Shown piece after piece: positions 53,179 to 62,187 of a stretch of DNA of 64,000 nucleotides. The notes under the pieces are model-generated. The model saw only the letters and a program-made list of their open reading frames with translations, was not told the origin of the DNA and searched no databases. The translations under genes were made by a program, and so were the position numbers. This stretch comes from Flavobacteriales bacterium (GTDB lineage: Bacteria; Bacteroidota; Bacteroidia; Flavobacteriales_D; UBA2798), in the NCBI GenBank assembly GCA_019694795.1, contig JAIBBF010000007.1, positions 1 to 64,000 on the forward strand, written 5' to 3'. The first letter of the stretch is position 1; the number at the start of each line of letters is the position of its first letter.

Positions 53179-55608
53179 TTATTTTGCTTTTAAACGGATG
53201 TACTGGTACTTGTGGTACTCATCCGCATTCTCTTTATAGTCGCCGTTATACTCAGGTCCCTGAACCATTGAAGTCTCGGAAACGAACTTGATTTTGTCTT
53301 CAGAAATACCTTTTGCTTTTAGGGCAATGATCAATCGCTTTTTGGCTTCTTCCATACGCACCTTAGCCAGGTTTTCATTTGTTTTAAAGGTAGCCGTTGG
53401 AACTTTTGATGCGCTGGACTCAATATCGATATACACCACACCATTTGCTTTCACCAACTTCGCTGCATCGTTTACGAACTTGTTAAAGTTCTTATCATCC
53501 GATACTCCTTTTTTGTTGTAGTTGTAATAACGTTCGTAGGAACTAGGTTCCGCTTTAATAACAACATTATTTTGGTTGGTGTTGTTGTTGTTATTCGTAG
53601 CAACTTCTTTTTTGTTGTAACTGTATTTACATTTTCCGTCTCTGGTAGTTGTGCCCACCACCTTATTCGTATTATCGACCAATACAATTTCAAGTTCTTC
53701 ACACAGGGTGATGTTATCCACCTTCATTTTGAAGAGATAGGTATTGTCCGGATTTAATTTGCGGAAATTAAATGTACCGTCGGGATTCACCGATTCGGTG
53801 GCCATTTTTTTACCGTTCTCATCCATGATTTCTACCGACAACTTTTTGCCTTTGAGATTATCCAGATTCCCTAACACTTTCCAGGTATAGGTAGTCTCGT
53901 TGGTAGTATTGGTATTGTTTTCCGGATTTTCTTCAATAATACCCATAGCCACTGGATCTAACAGAAGCACCTTTTCCAGTTCCTGATAAGAAGCTTCACA
54001 AGGAACCTGGAATTGGTATTGATGGAATGTATTTCCTTCCATTTGATAATCCACCAGGTATTCGTGGCAAGGGGTTAAAACGAATACATAAGAACCATCT
54101 TGCGGACGAGGCTTATATTCGGTTGGATCGCCACCTTCGGTGAGGTCGGAAACCAAAATCACAATTCCATTAGGAATCGGTTGTCCGGAAGGGACTTTAA
54201 TATATCCTTTTAAGATAGCCACATTTACGATAGCAGTAGAATCCAGCTGAATCATGTAAATATCCTTTTCACCATAGGTGTCGGAACGTACAGAACTGAA
54301 ATAACCTCTTTTTCCATCGGCACTGGTGATGAAGAATACATCATCATCTACAGAGTTAATCGGAACCCCAATGGGAACGGGATCAGAAAAGGTTTTGTCT
54401 TCTTTGAATTCGGAAACAAATACATCGAATCCTCCCATACTTTTATCGGAGTTGGAGGAGAAATAAAGTACGCGTCCATCCGCAGAAATAAATGGGGCGT
54501 CTTCATCGTAAATGGTGTTAATAGGCGCTCCAACGTTAAACGGAGTACTCCATTGTCCATTCGGTAATTTAGTTACTCTGTAAATATCACGACCACCTAA
54601 TCCGCCCGGACGATCCGATACGAAATAAGCTGTGTTTCCATCCGGAGTAAAAGTAATGTGAGTTTCCCATGAGGTTGAATTGACGAAGTCACCAATGGGT
54701 TCCATTTCGGTATAAGCCGTATCAACAAAGTCGGAATAATAAATATTTCCATCACCATCTACATCGTGATAAATGTAGAGACGTTGACCATCGGCCGAAA
54801 CGCTGATGGTAGCTTCATTCTCGCGCATTTTGTTGAATAAATCGACTTGTTGCGCTTTGCCCCATTCACCAGTTTCACGGTTACGGAATGAAACGTAGAT
54901 ATCTTCATAATATTTACCATCATCCGGAATAATAGCTCGGATGTTGGACGAATCGGCTCTCAATCTTCTTGAGGTAAAATAGAGTGCATTTTCATCTAAG
55001 GAAATTACCGGAGAGTAATCGGAGTATTCGGAATTGACATTCGGACCCAAATTGATGGTTTGGGTATTTCCCTGGCGAGGATTTGCAACTTCATATTTTG
55101 CATTGTTCGCCATGGCAATCTGACGGTCAGCATCCGGAGCGAGAATGTGTTTTGTACCTGCTTCTGATTTAAAGCGGGTAAACATTTCGATGGCTTTATC
55201 GAACTGATAATTTAAATGATAAGCCTTTCCGAGGTAATAGTATAAATCGACAGGAGCCTGGGTTTCGGTAAAGTCGAAGGGATTGTATTTTTTGGTAACC
55301 TGATTGAGGCCTTTTTCCAAATGAGGAAGTGCTTTCGTTTTATTCAGGTTCAAATTCAAATAACAAACCCCTGCCTTAAAATTGTAGTTGGCATTGTCAG
55401 GTTTTTCTTCCAGAATAATCAACCAAACGCGCAATGCCTGGTAGTACTGCTTTTCTTTCATCAGTTCTGTGGCAATGTCGAATTTATCGGGTAGAGGAAT
55501 TTTTCTCAGATCCTCATCCGATGGTGGGGTTCCTTGCGCAAATACGCCGGAAACGATTCCTGTAAGAAAGAAAATTACTACAAGTAAAAAGGCCTTTTTA
55601 GTTCGCAT
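53179..55608 (-). CDS. TPR/PD40 envelope protein with diverged OmpA-like C-terminus
   Basis: An 809-residue exported protein with signal FLLVVIFFLTGIVSGVFAQ. TPR-like repeats (about 45-200), PD40 blades (TPDGNTAYFVSDRPGGLGGRD, SADGRVLYFSSNSDKSMGGFD), a regulatory-like beta domain (LKGKKLSVEIMDENGKKMAT), an Asn-rich linker (NNNNTNQNN), and a C-terminal 120 residues that follow the OmpA pattern in outline (VVYIDIESSASKVPTATF, RMEEAKKRLIIALKAKGI) but lack the usual NR-x-x-R-R-V-E end. Peptidoglycan binding is therefore doubtful. It starts 18 bases after the E2 stop, so it may share that promoter. Confidence 0.88.
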   Translation of the reverse strand: MRTKKAFLLVVIFFLTGIVSGVFAQGTPPSDEDLRKIPLPDKFDIATELMKEKQYYQALRVWLIILEEKPDNANYNFKAGVCYLNLNLNKTKALPHLEKGLNQVTKKYNPFDFTETQAPVDLYYYLGKAYHLNYQFDKAIEMFTRFKSEAGTKHILAPDADRQIAMANNAKYEVANPRQGNTQTINLGPNVNSEYSDYSPVISLDENALYFTSRRLRADSSNIRAIIPDDGKYYEDIYVSFRNRETGEWGKAQQVDLFNKMRENEATISVSADGQRLYIYHDVDGDGNIYYSDFVDTAYTEMEPIGDFVNSTSWETHITFTPDGNTAYFVSDRPGGLGGRDIYRVTKLPNGQWSTPFNVGAPINTIYDEDAPFISADGRVLYFSSNSDKSMGGFDVFVSEFKEDKTFSDPVPIGVPINSVDDDVFFITSADGKRGYFSSVRSDTYGEKDIYMIQLDSTAIVNVAILKGYIKVPSGQPIPNGIVILVSDLTEGGDPTEYKPRPQDGSYVFVLTPCHEYLVDYQMEGNTFHQYQFQVPCEASYQELEKVLLLDPVAMGIIEENPENNTNTTNETTYTWKVLGNLDNLKGKKLSVEIMDENGKKMATESVNPDGTFNFRKLNPDNTYLFKMKVDNITLCEELEIVLVDNTNKVVGTTTRDGKCKYSYNKKEVATNNNNNTNQNNVVIKAEPSSYERYYNYNKKGVSDDKNFNKFVNDAAKLVKANGVVYIDIESSASKVPTATFKTNENLAKVRMEEAKKRLIIALKAKGISEDKIKFVSETSMVQGPEYNGDYKENADEYHKYQYIRLKAK

Positions 55609-55626
55609 CAGATTTGATTTCAGGTA

Positions 55627-56964
55627 TTAGATTTCGCGGTTCATATCGAATTGTTCGAGGTAATCGGCCACTCTCCGCACAAAACTTCCACCCAATGCGC
55701 CATCAACCACTCTGTGATCGTACGAGTGAGAAAGGAACATCATATGTCGAATACCAATAGTGTCTCCAAAAGGAGTTTCAATTACTGCAGGTTTTTTCCG
55801 GATGGCACCGGTAGCCATAATGGCAACCTGCGGTTGATTAATAATAGGCGTACCCATTACATTTCCAAACGTACCTACATTGGAAACCGTGTAAGTTCCT
55901 CCTGTAATTTCATCTGGTTTTAATTGATTATTTCTTGCACGATTAGCAAGATCATTTACGGCTTGTGTAATACCTACCAGATTTAAGCGATCGGCGTTTT
56001 TAATCACCGGCACAATTAAATTTCCGGAAGGCAATGCAGCTGCCATACCGATGTTGATTTCTTTGCGTTTAATGATTTTGTCGCCATCAACGCTAATGTT
56101 GATCATTGGGAAATCCTTGATCGCTTTAACAATGGCTTCGATGAGAATCGGAGTATAGGTTAATTTCTCTTTTTCTCTTTTTTCGAATTCCTTCTTCACT
56201 CGTTCTCTCCATAAAACCATGTTGGTTACATCCACTTCAACGAATGATGTAACGTGAGGAGAAACCTTTTTCGAATTCACCATGTATTCCGCAATCAGCT
56301 TACGCATGCGGTCCATCTCAATGATTTCATCTCCTGGGAATACCGGAACAGATACTTTCTTTTCTTCTCTGACTTCGATTTTGCTTTCCGGTTTTGATTC
56401 TGCAACGGTAACAGGTGATTGCTGAACTACAGTTTGAACTTTTCCTTTACCGCGGTTAGGCAGGTAATTCAAAATATCTTTTTTGGTAACGCGTCCTTGC
56501 AAGCCGGTACCCTGGATGGAGTCTAATTCTTCGATGGTGACACCTTCTGTTTGTGCAATAGTGCGAACGAGAGGTGAATAAAATTTTCCTTGTCCGCCAT
56601 TTTTTACCAATGGAGCAGGGGTGGAATGGTGACCATTCGAACTAACTGAAGCTGTATTGGCAACTGGTGCATTGCTTACGGAAACTTCTGCTTTAGGGGC
56701 TACAGGAGTTGCAGCAGCAGAGGCTTCAGATCCGATGATGGCAATTGCTTTTCCAACTTGCACCACATCGCCTTCGTTGCATAATCTTTTAACCAGAATT
56801 CCCGCATTGGGTGAAGGAACTTCGGAGTCAACTTTATCCGTTGCAATTTCAATGATGGGTTCATCGAGTTCAACCATATCCCCCTCATTTTTCAACCATT
56901 TGATGATCGTTGCCTCTGCAACACTTTCTCCCATTTTGGGCAACAAAACTTCGACCTGCGACAT
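55627..56964 (-). CDS. 2-oxoacid dehydrogenase complex E2 (dihydrolipoamide acyltransferase)
   Basis: A 445-residue protein. A lipoyl domain carries the lipoylated K44 (EIATDKVDSEVP), a peripheral subunit-binding domain is near 130-170 (SPLVRTIAQTEGVTIEELD), and the catalytic domain ends with SHSYDHRVVDGALGGSF holding the His-x3-Asp-Gly active site. The sequence resembles the branched-chain or mixed-substrate E2 of Bacteroidota more than a pyruvate-only E2. No E1 or E3 gene is adjacent. An exact TATTTTTG promoter lies 33 bases upstream. Confidence 0.93.
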   Translation of the reverse strand: MSQVEVLLPKMGESVAEATIIKWLKNEGDMVELDEPIIEIATDKVDSEVPSPNAGILVKRLCNEGDVVQVGKAIAIIGSEASAAATPVAPKAEVSVSNAPVANTASVSSNGHHSTPAPLVKNGGQGKFYSPLVRTIAQTEGVTIEELDSIQGTGLQGRVTKKDILNYLPNRGKGKVQTVVQQSPVTVAESKPESKIEVREEKKVSVPVFPGDEIIEMDRMRKLIAEYMVNSKKVSPHVTSFVEVDVTNMVLWRERVKKEFEKREKEKLTYTPILIEAIVKAIKDFPMINISVDGDKIIKRKEINIGMAAALPSGNLIVPVIKNADRLNLVGITQAVNDLANRARNNQLKPDEITGGTYTVSNVGTFGNVMGTPIINQPQVAIMATGAIRKKPAVIETPFGDTIGIRHMMFLSHSYDHRVVDGALGGSFVRRVADYLEQFDMNREI

Positions 56965-56997
56965 TTTATTTGCTTTTTTTGATTTTAGATTAAGCTA

Positions 56998-57005
56998 CAA
57001 AAATA
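56998..57005 (-). promoter_or_regulatory. -7 promoter element (TATTTTTG) for the E2 gene
   Basis: An exact TAnnTTTG match on the minus strand, 33 bases before the ATG at 56964, implying a leader of roughly 25-30 bases. Confidence 0.5.
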
Positions 57006-57066
57006 AGCTAATTATCCTATTGAACAAGCACTTTAATAAAATGTGAAAAACTGATAATCAGCTTAT

Positions 57067-59025
57067 TTAGCTTTTTCTTTCAGAAGGTTTTTTAAACAAA
57101 CCCGAAAACAGCAATTTGAAGTCATTGCCCAGCTTATAATCCTTGGCATAAATAATATCTACTTTTTTAATCCAATCTTCTGATTGAGAATTAATTGAGA
57201 TATTACTTGCGGTGCTAAAAACACCCGGTTTAATTTTAGGAAGTCGGTAATGGGAGGGATTTGCCACCTGATATCCGATGAGTGTTTTTTTCCCAATGAA
57301 AACCTTTAAAAAATCGGGTAATAGGGAAAAATTGGAAGGACGAATTAGTCCGATAACCGGTATGAAAAGAATGCAGCAAATTGAACCAAATAAATCGAAC
57401 ATTCGTTTGTTTCTGACATTGGCCGGTCGGGAAATGGAGTTGATATCGATAACGTACAAATCGCCGGAGGTGTCGATGCTATTGCTTCCAATCAGATACA
57501 AACTTTCAGGTTGTGCTATTTTAAAATCCACTTTTGAGTGATCGGAGGTGGACATTAAATCGATGATTTGTTGTGCTGAATTATCACGGGCACAAAAAAT
57601 AATTTCATCGATTCGCAGGACGTCGATGATCTCATTGAGTTGGGAAATGTCGCCTACAAAATGAGGGTCCTTAATTCCTTTTTCCGGCTGTACAAAAGCG
57701 ATAAAATCGGAGTAATTATTCGTTTGCTTTAATAAACCAGCTACCCGGTCTGCTTCGTCTGTTTTGCCAATGATCACAAAGCGTTTTGTGCGTCGTTGTT
57801 TAAGATTGTAATTTCTCCATCCGCTTAAATGAAAAATTAATCTCAGGTTGATGTAAACCAGGGTTGCCCAGAGAGAAGAAAGCAAAATGAAAATTCTGGA
57901 GAATTGCCAATCCTTAGGCAACAAACCATAAACCATGAGAATAACTGCTGTACCAATAGCTAAACCTTTTATAATTTTTAAAAGTTTAACCGGTTTATCA
58001 TACCCACCGGAGAGCCAAACCGACAATAACCAAATGATGGAGTAGGAGGGAATGGCAATTTGTAGAACTTGTTCCGGGAAATGAATGCTCTTGTATTCGC
58101 CGTAATAATTTGCAATCAGAGCAGATCCTCCAAGTATGAGTGCAAAATCAATAAGTGGAACAATGGTTTGCTTGATGGCCCGACTGATAATGGCCATTCC
58201 TGCACGGAGATAAATGGCCAGGTGAATAAAAAAAGAAAACAGCCTTGCATTTTTTTCGGAGAAATGTTTGCGTGCAAAAATGATCATGGCATTGTAAAAC
58301 ACAAACACATAATTCACCGAACTTTTTTTGGTGCTTTCTCCTTTGTAATGGATAATTCGTGTTTTTGGGAAGTAATAATTTTTGTATCCGCCTAAAATTA
58401 TCCGGTAAGAGAGATCGATATCTTCGCCATACATGAAAAAATCCTCATCCAGCAGACCCACTTTTTCCAAGGCATTTTTCCGCATTAACATAAATGCACC
58501 GGAAAGAATTTCTATTTCATGTACTTCTTCTTTATCCAGATAACCTAAGTGATATTTTCCAAACCGACGCGATTTTGGGAATAAGGCGGATAGTCCGAAT
58601 ATTTTATAAAACGCAACCGCAGGAGTGGGTAGTCCACGTTTCGATTCAGGTAAAAACTTCCCTTTACCGTCGATCATTTTTACACCCAATCCACCGGCAT
58701 CCGGATGTTGGTCCATAAATTCAATCACCTTTTTAAACGTGTCTTCTTCCACTACGGTATCCGGATTTAACAAGAGGACATATTCTCCTTTTGCCATCCG
58801 CATGGCCTGATTGTTGGCTTTAGAAAATCCGGCATTGAATTTATTTTCGATGAGAATTACCTGCGGGAATTTTTTCTTCACCATGGTGCAGGAAGCGTCG
58901 ATCGAGTTATTATCCACCACAAACACCTCTGCCTTTATCTCCTTTAGAGCGGCATAAACAGAATTAAGGCATTGCTCGAGGAAATACTCGACGTTATAAT
59001 TCACTATGACGATGGAAAGCTTCAT
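57067..59025 (-). CDS. Family 2 glycosyltransferase fused to a membrane sugar-transferase-like region
   Basis: A 652-residue protein. Residues 1-290 are a rhamnosyl-type GT2 (LSIVIVNYNVEYFLEQCLNS, FVVDNNSIDAS, LLLNPDTVVEED, FMYGEDIDLSYRI). About four membrane segments follow (290-400), then a nucleotide-binding-like region (RFVIIGKTDEADRVAGLLKQ, DEIIFCARDNSAQQIIDLM), then a segment resembling the start of a polyprenyl-phosphate sugar transferase (KRMFDLFGSICCILFIPVIG). The catalytic KFRSM and acidic motifs of that family are not seen, so the second enzyme is probably inactive or remodelled. Likely acts in surface polysaccharide assembly. Confidence 0.85.
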   Translation of the reverse strand: MKLSIVIVNYNVEYFLEQCLNSVYAALKEIKAEVFVVDNNSIDASCTMVKKKFPQVILIENKFNAGFSKANNQAMRMAKGEYVLLLNPDTVVEEDTFKKVIEFMDQHPDAGGLGVKMIDGKGKFLPESKRGLPTPAVAFYKIFGLSALFPKSRRFGKYHLGYLDKEEVHEIEILSGAFMLMRKNALEKVGLLDEDFFMYGEDIDLSYRIILGGYKNYYFPKTRIIHYKGESTKKSSVNYVFVFYNAMIIFARKHFSEKNARLFSFFIHLAIYLRAGMAIISRAIKQTIVPLIDFALILGGSALIANYYGEYKSIHFPEQVLQIAIPSYSIIWLLSVWLSGGYDKPVKLLKIIKGLAIGTAVILMVYGLLPKDWQFSRIFILLSSLWATLVYINLRLIFHLSGWRNYNLKQRRTKRFVIIGKTDEADRVAGLLKQTNNYSDFIAFVQPEKGIKDPHFVGDISQLNEIIDVLRIDEIIFCARDNSAQQIIDLMSTSDHSKVDFKIAQPESLYLIGSNSIDTSGDLYVIDINSISRPANVRNKRMFDLFGSICCILFIPVIGLIRPSNFSLLPDFLKVFIGKKTLIGYQVANPSHYRLPKIKPGVFSTASNISINSQSEDWIKKVDIIYAKDYKLGNDFKLLFSGLFKKPSERKS

Positions 59026-59087
59026 GCAATGGGCACAAAATAAAGCAAAATAAATTCAATCGGACCTATAACGGTCAAAGGCCACTA

Positions 59088-59711
59088 TTATTTGCCAACC
59101 GTAAAGCCGGATTCATAGGGAATACGGTTTAAAATAGACCTTCCCAACGTAACTTCATCGGCATATTCCAGTTCATCTCCCACGGAAATTCCCCTTGCGA
59201 TACTGCTGATTTTAATATTAAAATCTTTCAATTTTCTGAAAAGATAAAAATTGGTGGTATCGCCTTCCATAGTGGCAGAAAGTGCAAGAATGATTTCTTT
59301 TATTTCGCCGGACTCCACCTTTTTCACCAGCGATTCAATTTGCAAATCTTGCGGACCAATTCCATCCATAGGTGAAATAATTCCCCCTAACACATGGTAC
59401 TTTCCGGTAAATTGACCTGTGTTTTCTATTGCCATCACATCGCGGATATCCTCCACTACACATAGCAATGATTCTTCCCTGCCGGGATTTGCGCAAATGG
59501 AACAAATGCTTTCATCAGAAATATTATGGCAATTATTGCAATGCTTTAAATCATGTGCCAGATGCAAAAAAGCAGCGGAGAATTTTTCAATTTCTTCTGG
59601 CTTTTTTTTCAGCATACTTAATACCAAACGCAAAGCTGAACGTCGTCCCACCCCAGGCAGGGAGGACAATTGTTCAACAGCTTCTTCAATAATTCTGGAT
59701 GAATATTGCAT
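59088..59711 (-). CDS. recR: Recombination protein RecR
   Basis: A 207-residue protein of standard RecR length. It has a helix-hairpin-helix start ([17 protein letters not shown]), a four-Cys zinc finger (C58, C61, C70, C73), and a Toprim domain beginning [17 protein letters not shown] and continuing [18 protein letters not shown]. It loads RecA at gaps together with RecO. An exact TACTTTTG promoter lies 4 bases before its ATG. Confidence 0.97.
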   Translation of the reverse strand: MQYSSRIIEEAVEQLSSLPGVGRRSALRLVLSMLKKKPEEIEKFSAAFLHLAHDLKHCNNCHNISDESICSICANPGREESLLCVVEDIRDVMAIENTGQFTGKYHVLGGIISPMDGIGPQDLQIESLVKKVESGEIKEIILALSATMEGDTTNFYLFRKLKDFNIKISSIARGISVGDELEYADEVTLGRSILNRIPYESGFTVGK

Positions 59712-59715
59712 GCCA

Positions 59716-59723
59716 CAAAAGTA
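59716..59723 (-). promoter_or_regulatory. -7 promoter element (TACTTTTG) with 4-base spacer to recR ATG
   Basis: An exact TAnnTTTG match on the minus strand followed by TGGC and the recR ATG. Confidence 0.5.
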
Positions 59724-59785
59724 GCTTAAACTAGTTCTGAGAAATCAAGCCGGAAAAGGCTTTTTGCACTTTATTTTCAACAGAT

Positions 59786-60181
59786 TTAAATAAAGGTTCG
59801 GAGCCAGGCTTCAGCTTCGTGTTTTTTTCTGAAGACCTTAAAAGGATATTTGGGCCGGTTAAAGCGATAATAGAAATCGGCAATGAGTTTATAGGCCAAA
59901 TTTGTCACAACAATTGCATAAGCGCAAGCCGGTGTTTTCGATTCCATCTGAACAGCGTGGTCTCTGCCTTCACGTGTGACCGTTACACCTTCCATAGCTT
60001 CGAACATAAATGGACGTTTTTCCTCACCCAAAACTTCCAGAAATACCTTCAAATTCTCCAATTGATTTGCCACATCGATAACGGTATCATCCTTGAAAAT
60101 GATTTGAACGATTCCGTCTTCACGAAAGTGAATAAAGGATGAACTAGTCTCTCTGGTTTCAATAATTCCTGTGCGAATCAT
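59786..60181 (-). CDS. Conserved protein of STAS/SEC14-like (DUF7793-type) fold
   Basis: A 131-residue soluble protein with beta-strand start (SSFIHFREDGIVQIIFKDD), a helix with NQLENLKVFLEVLGEEKRPFM, a central strand VTREGRDHAVQ, and TNLAYKLIADFYYRFNRPKY leading to an EAEAWLRTF end. This pattern is that of small STAS/SpoIIAA-like proteins of Bacteroidota often annotated DUF7793; role unknown. It lies 8 bases after the paaH-like gene, so it is probably cotranscribed. A weak 5-bp hairpin follows it. Confidence 0.7.
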   Translation of the reverse strand: MIRTGIIETRETSSSFIHFREDGIVQIIFKDDTVIDVANQLENLKVFLEVLGEEKRPFMFEAMEGVTVTREGRDHAVQMESKTPACAYAIVVTNLAYKLIADFYYRFNRPKYPFKVFRKKHEAEAWLRTFI

Positions 60182-60189
60182 GCCTCAAG

Positions 60190-61356
60190 TTAATGAAAAA
60201 ACGTTTCCGAAGCGCTTTGCATCTTTTTTAAAATCGGACTGGGACGATATCTATCTTCACCGTAAAGGTCCTGCAAGTGATTCAGGCGATCTAACACATT
60301 TTTTATTCCTATTTCATCTGCCCAATGCAATAGTCCTTTCGGATAATTTACGCCCTTGGTCATAGCCAAATCGAGGTCTTCCCGTGTAGCGATATTCAGG
60401 TAAAGTGCATCTGCCGCTTCATTGATCAGCATGACCAAAATGCGCTCAACGATATAATTTCCTAATTCAGTGTCCTTATTCGCTTCTGGTTGAACGGCTC
60501 CTTCGGCATAGTTGTAATAACCTCTTCCGGTTTTGCGGCCAAGACGTTTGGATTCAACCTGACGCTTCTGGGTGAAGGACGGTTTATACCTCGGATCATA
60601 GAAAAACTCCCTGAAAACAGTTTCAGTAACAGTATAGTTTATGTCATTACCAATGAAATCCATTAATTCAAAAGGTCCCATTCGAAATCCTCCGATTTCC
60701 TTCATGGCCCAGTCGATGGTAGCAAAATCGGCGATTCCTTCTTCATAAATCCGGATTGCTTCGCCGTAATAAGGGCGAGCAACGCGATTTACGATGAACC
60801 CGGGTGTGTCTTTGGCTAATACCGTATTCTTACCCCAGGAGTCGATTAATTTGCGGGAAAGGACCAAATATTCCTCTTCAGTTTGAACGGCTGGAATAAT
60901 TTCCACCAGGGGCATTAAGGGTGCAGGATTGAAAAAATGGATACCAACTACTCTTGAAGAATTTTGTACTGAGGCAGCGATTAGGGTCACCGATAAAGAA
61001 CTGGTGTTTGTGGCAAGAATTGCATTGGGGGCTATGATCTGTTCCAGCTTTGAAAACAATTCTTGTTTGGCATTCAGGTTTTCTATAATAGCTTCTATAA
61101 CTAAGCCGCAATCTTTAAAAGCGTTTAAGTCAGACGCAAAATGAAAACGCGATATTACATCGGCAGCACTTTGTATTTTTCCTTTTTCCTGAAGGGAATT
61201 CAGGATTTTTTCTAATGAAGATTTTGCTTTATTCAGCGATTCAGGATTAGCGTCGAAAAGGACAACCTGATGTCCATTCATAGCTGCTACCTGAGCAATT
61301 CCACTTCCCATGGCGCCACTTCCTACAACGCCGATATGCATGTTTTTCATATCCAT
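60190..61356 (-). CDS. paaH: 3-hydroxyacyl-CoA dehydrogenase (PaaH-like)
   Basis: A 388-residue enzyme with the NAD-binding motif HIGVVGSGAMGSGIAQVA, a catalytic His-containing HFFNPAPLMPLVEIIP, and KDTPGFIVNRVARPYYGEAI, then a C-terminal second helical domain (MTKGVNYPKGLLHWADEIG). The NRVARPYYGEA stretch and single long form resemble PaaH of phenylacetate degradation, which oxidises 3-hydroxyadipyl-CoA, but other short-chain substrates are possible. Its start abuts the stop of the paaG-like gene. No other paa genes are in the window. Confidence 0.88.
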   Translation of the reverse strand: MDMKNMHIGVVGSGAMGSGIAQVAAMNGHQVVLFDANPESLNKAKSSLEKILNSLQEKGKIQSAADVISRFHFASDLNAFKDCGLVIEAIIENLNAKQELFSKLEQIIAPNAILATNTSSLSVTLIAASVQNSSRVVGIHFFNPAPLMPLVEIIPAVQTEEEYLVLSRKLIDSWGKNTVLAKDTPGFIVNRVARPYYGEAIRIYEEGIADFATIDWAMKEIGGFRMGPFELMDFIGNDINYTVTETVFREFFYDPRYKPSFTQKRQVESKRLGRKTGRGYYNYAEGAVQPEANKDTELGNYIVERILVMLINEAADALYLNIATREDLDLAMTKGVNYPKGLLHWADEIGIKNVLDRLNHLQDLYGEDRYRPSPILKKMQSASETFFH

Positions 61357-62133
61357 TTATTTTCCTGTAAATACCGGAGCTCTTTTTTCTAAAAAGGCAT
61401 TAATACCTTCTTTATGATCTGCACTTGCAGCTGCTTCTACCTGAACTTTTGCTTCAAGTTTTAATTGAGCACTTAGGTCGTTACTTACACTTTCATTCAA
61501 CAGTCGTTTGGTAAGTCCAATTCCCTTCGTAGGCATGGCGGCTAACTGGGTACATAATTCAAGTGATTTGGCAACGAATTCATCATCTGCAAATACTTTC
61601 CAAATGAAACCAAGCTCTTTTCCTTCCTGCGCACTGATTTTTTCACTTAAAAACATCAATGCCGCTGCACGGTGATATCCGACTATTCGGGGTAAAATAT
61701 GGGTTCCACCGCTATCGGGGATGAGTCCGATTTTACTGAATGCCTGGGAAAATGAAGCCGATTGTGTGGCAAGAACAATATCACAAGCCAAAGCCAGTGA
61801 TGCACCGGCACCGGCAGCCACACCATTAACCGCTGCAACGATGGGCTTTTCCATAAAGCGCATTTTTTCAACAATCGGATTGTAATGTTCAATGACAATT
61901 TTTTCAATTCCGGGTCCACTCGGATCAATCGCCTCACCTAAATCCTGACCAGCGCAAAATGCTTTTCCACTCGATGTGAGCATAACACAACGTACATCAT
62001 CATCTGCAGCGCATTTATCGAGTACGGACTGTAACTCAAGTGCCATTTGGCGGTTGAACGAATTAAACTTATCCGGACGCGACAAGGAAATTTTGCCTAC
62101 ATGTCCGATTTTCTCGAATTGAATGAAATCCAT
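61357..62133 (-). CDS. paaG: Enoyl-CoA hydratase/isomerase (PaaG-like)
   Basis: A 258-residue crotonase-fold enzyme. CoA-binding and oxyanion-hole regions are SGKAFCAGQDLGEAID and AAVNGVAAGAGASLALACDI, and IGLIPDSGGTHILPRIVG carries the catalytic Asp of the PaaG (ring-epoxide isomerase) type. Identity with PaaG rather than a general hydratase rests on this segment and on the neighbour being PaaH-like. A near-consensus TATATTCG lies 19 bases upstream as a possible promoter. Confidence 0.85.
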   Translation of the reverse strand: MDFIQFEKIGHVGKISLSRPDKFNSFNRQMALELQSVLDKCAADDDVRCVMLTSSGKAFCAGQDLGEAIDPSGPGIEKIVIEHYNPIVEKMRFMEKPIVAAVNGVAAGAGASLALACDIVLATQSASFSQAFSKIGLIPDSGGTHILPRIVGYHRAAALMFLSEKISAQEGKELGFIWKVFADDEFVAKSLELCTQLAAMPTKGIGLTKRLLNESVSNDLSAQLKLEAKVQVEAAASADHKEGINAFLEKRAPVFTGK

Positions 62134-62187
62134 AATTAAAAAACTTAGAAGGCGAATATAGGTGGCCTTGAACGAAAAAAAAAGAAA

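Noticed and set aside
59040-59075. Terminator or operator between recR and the GT2 fusion
   Set aside because: The GACC...GGTC arms are 4 bases with mismatches beyond them and no T-run.
59747-59762. Terminator after the STAS-like gene
   Set aside because: AAGCC/GGCTT is only a 5-bp stem; on the minus strand it is followed by GATTTC, with no T-run.
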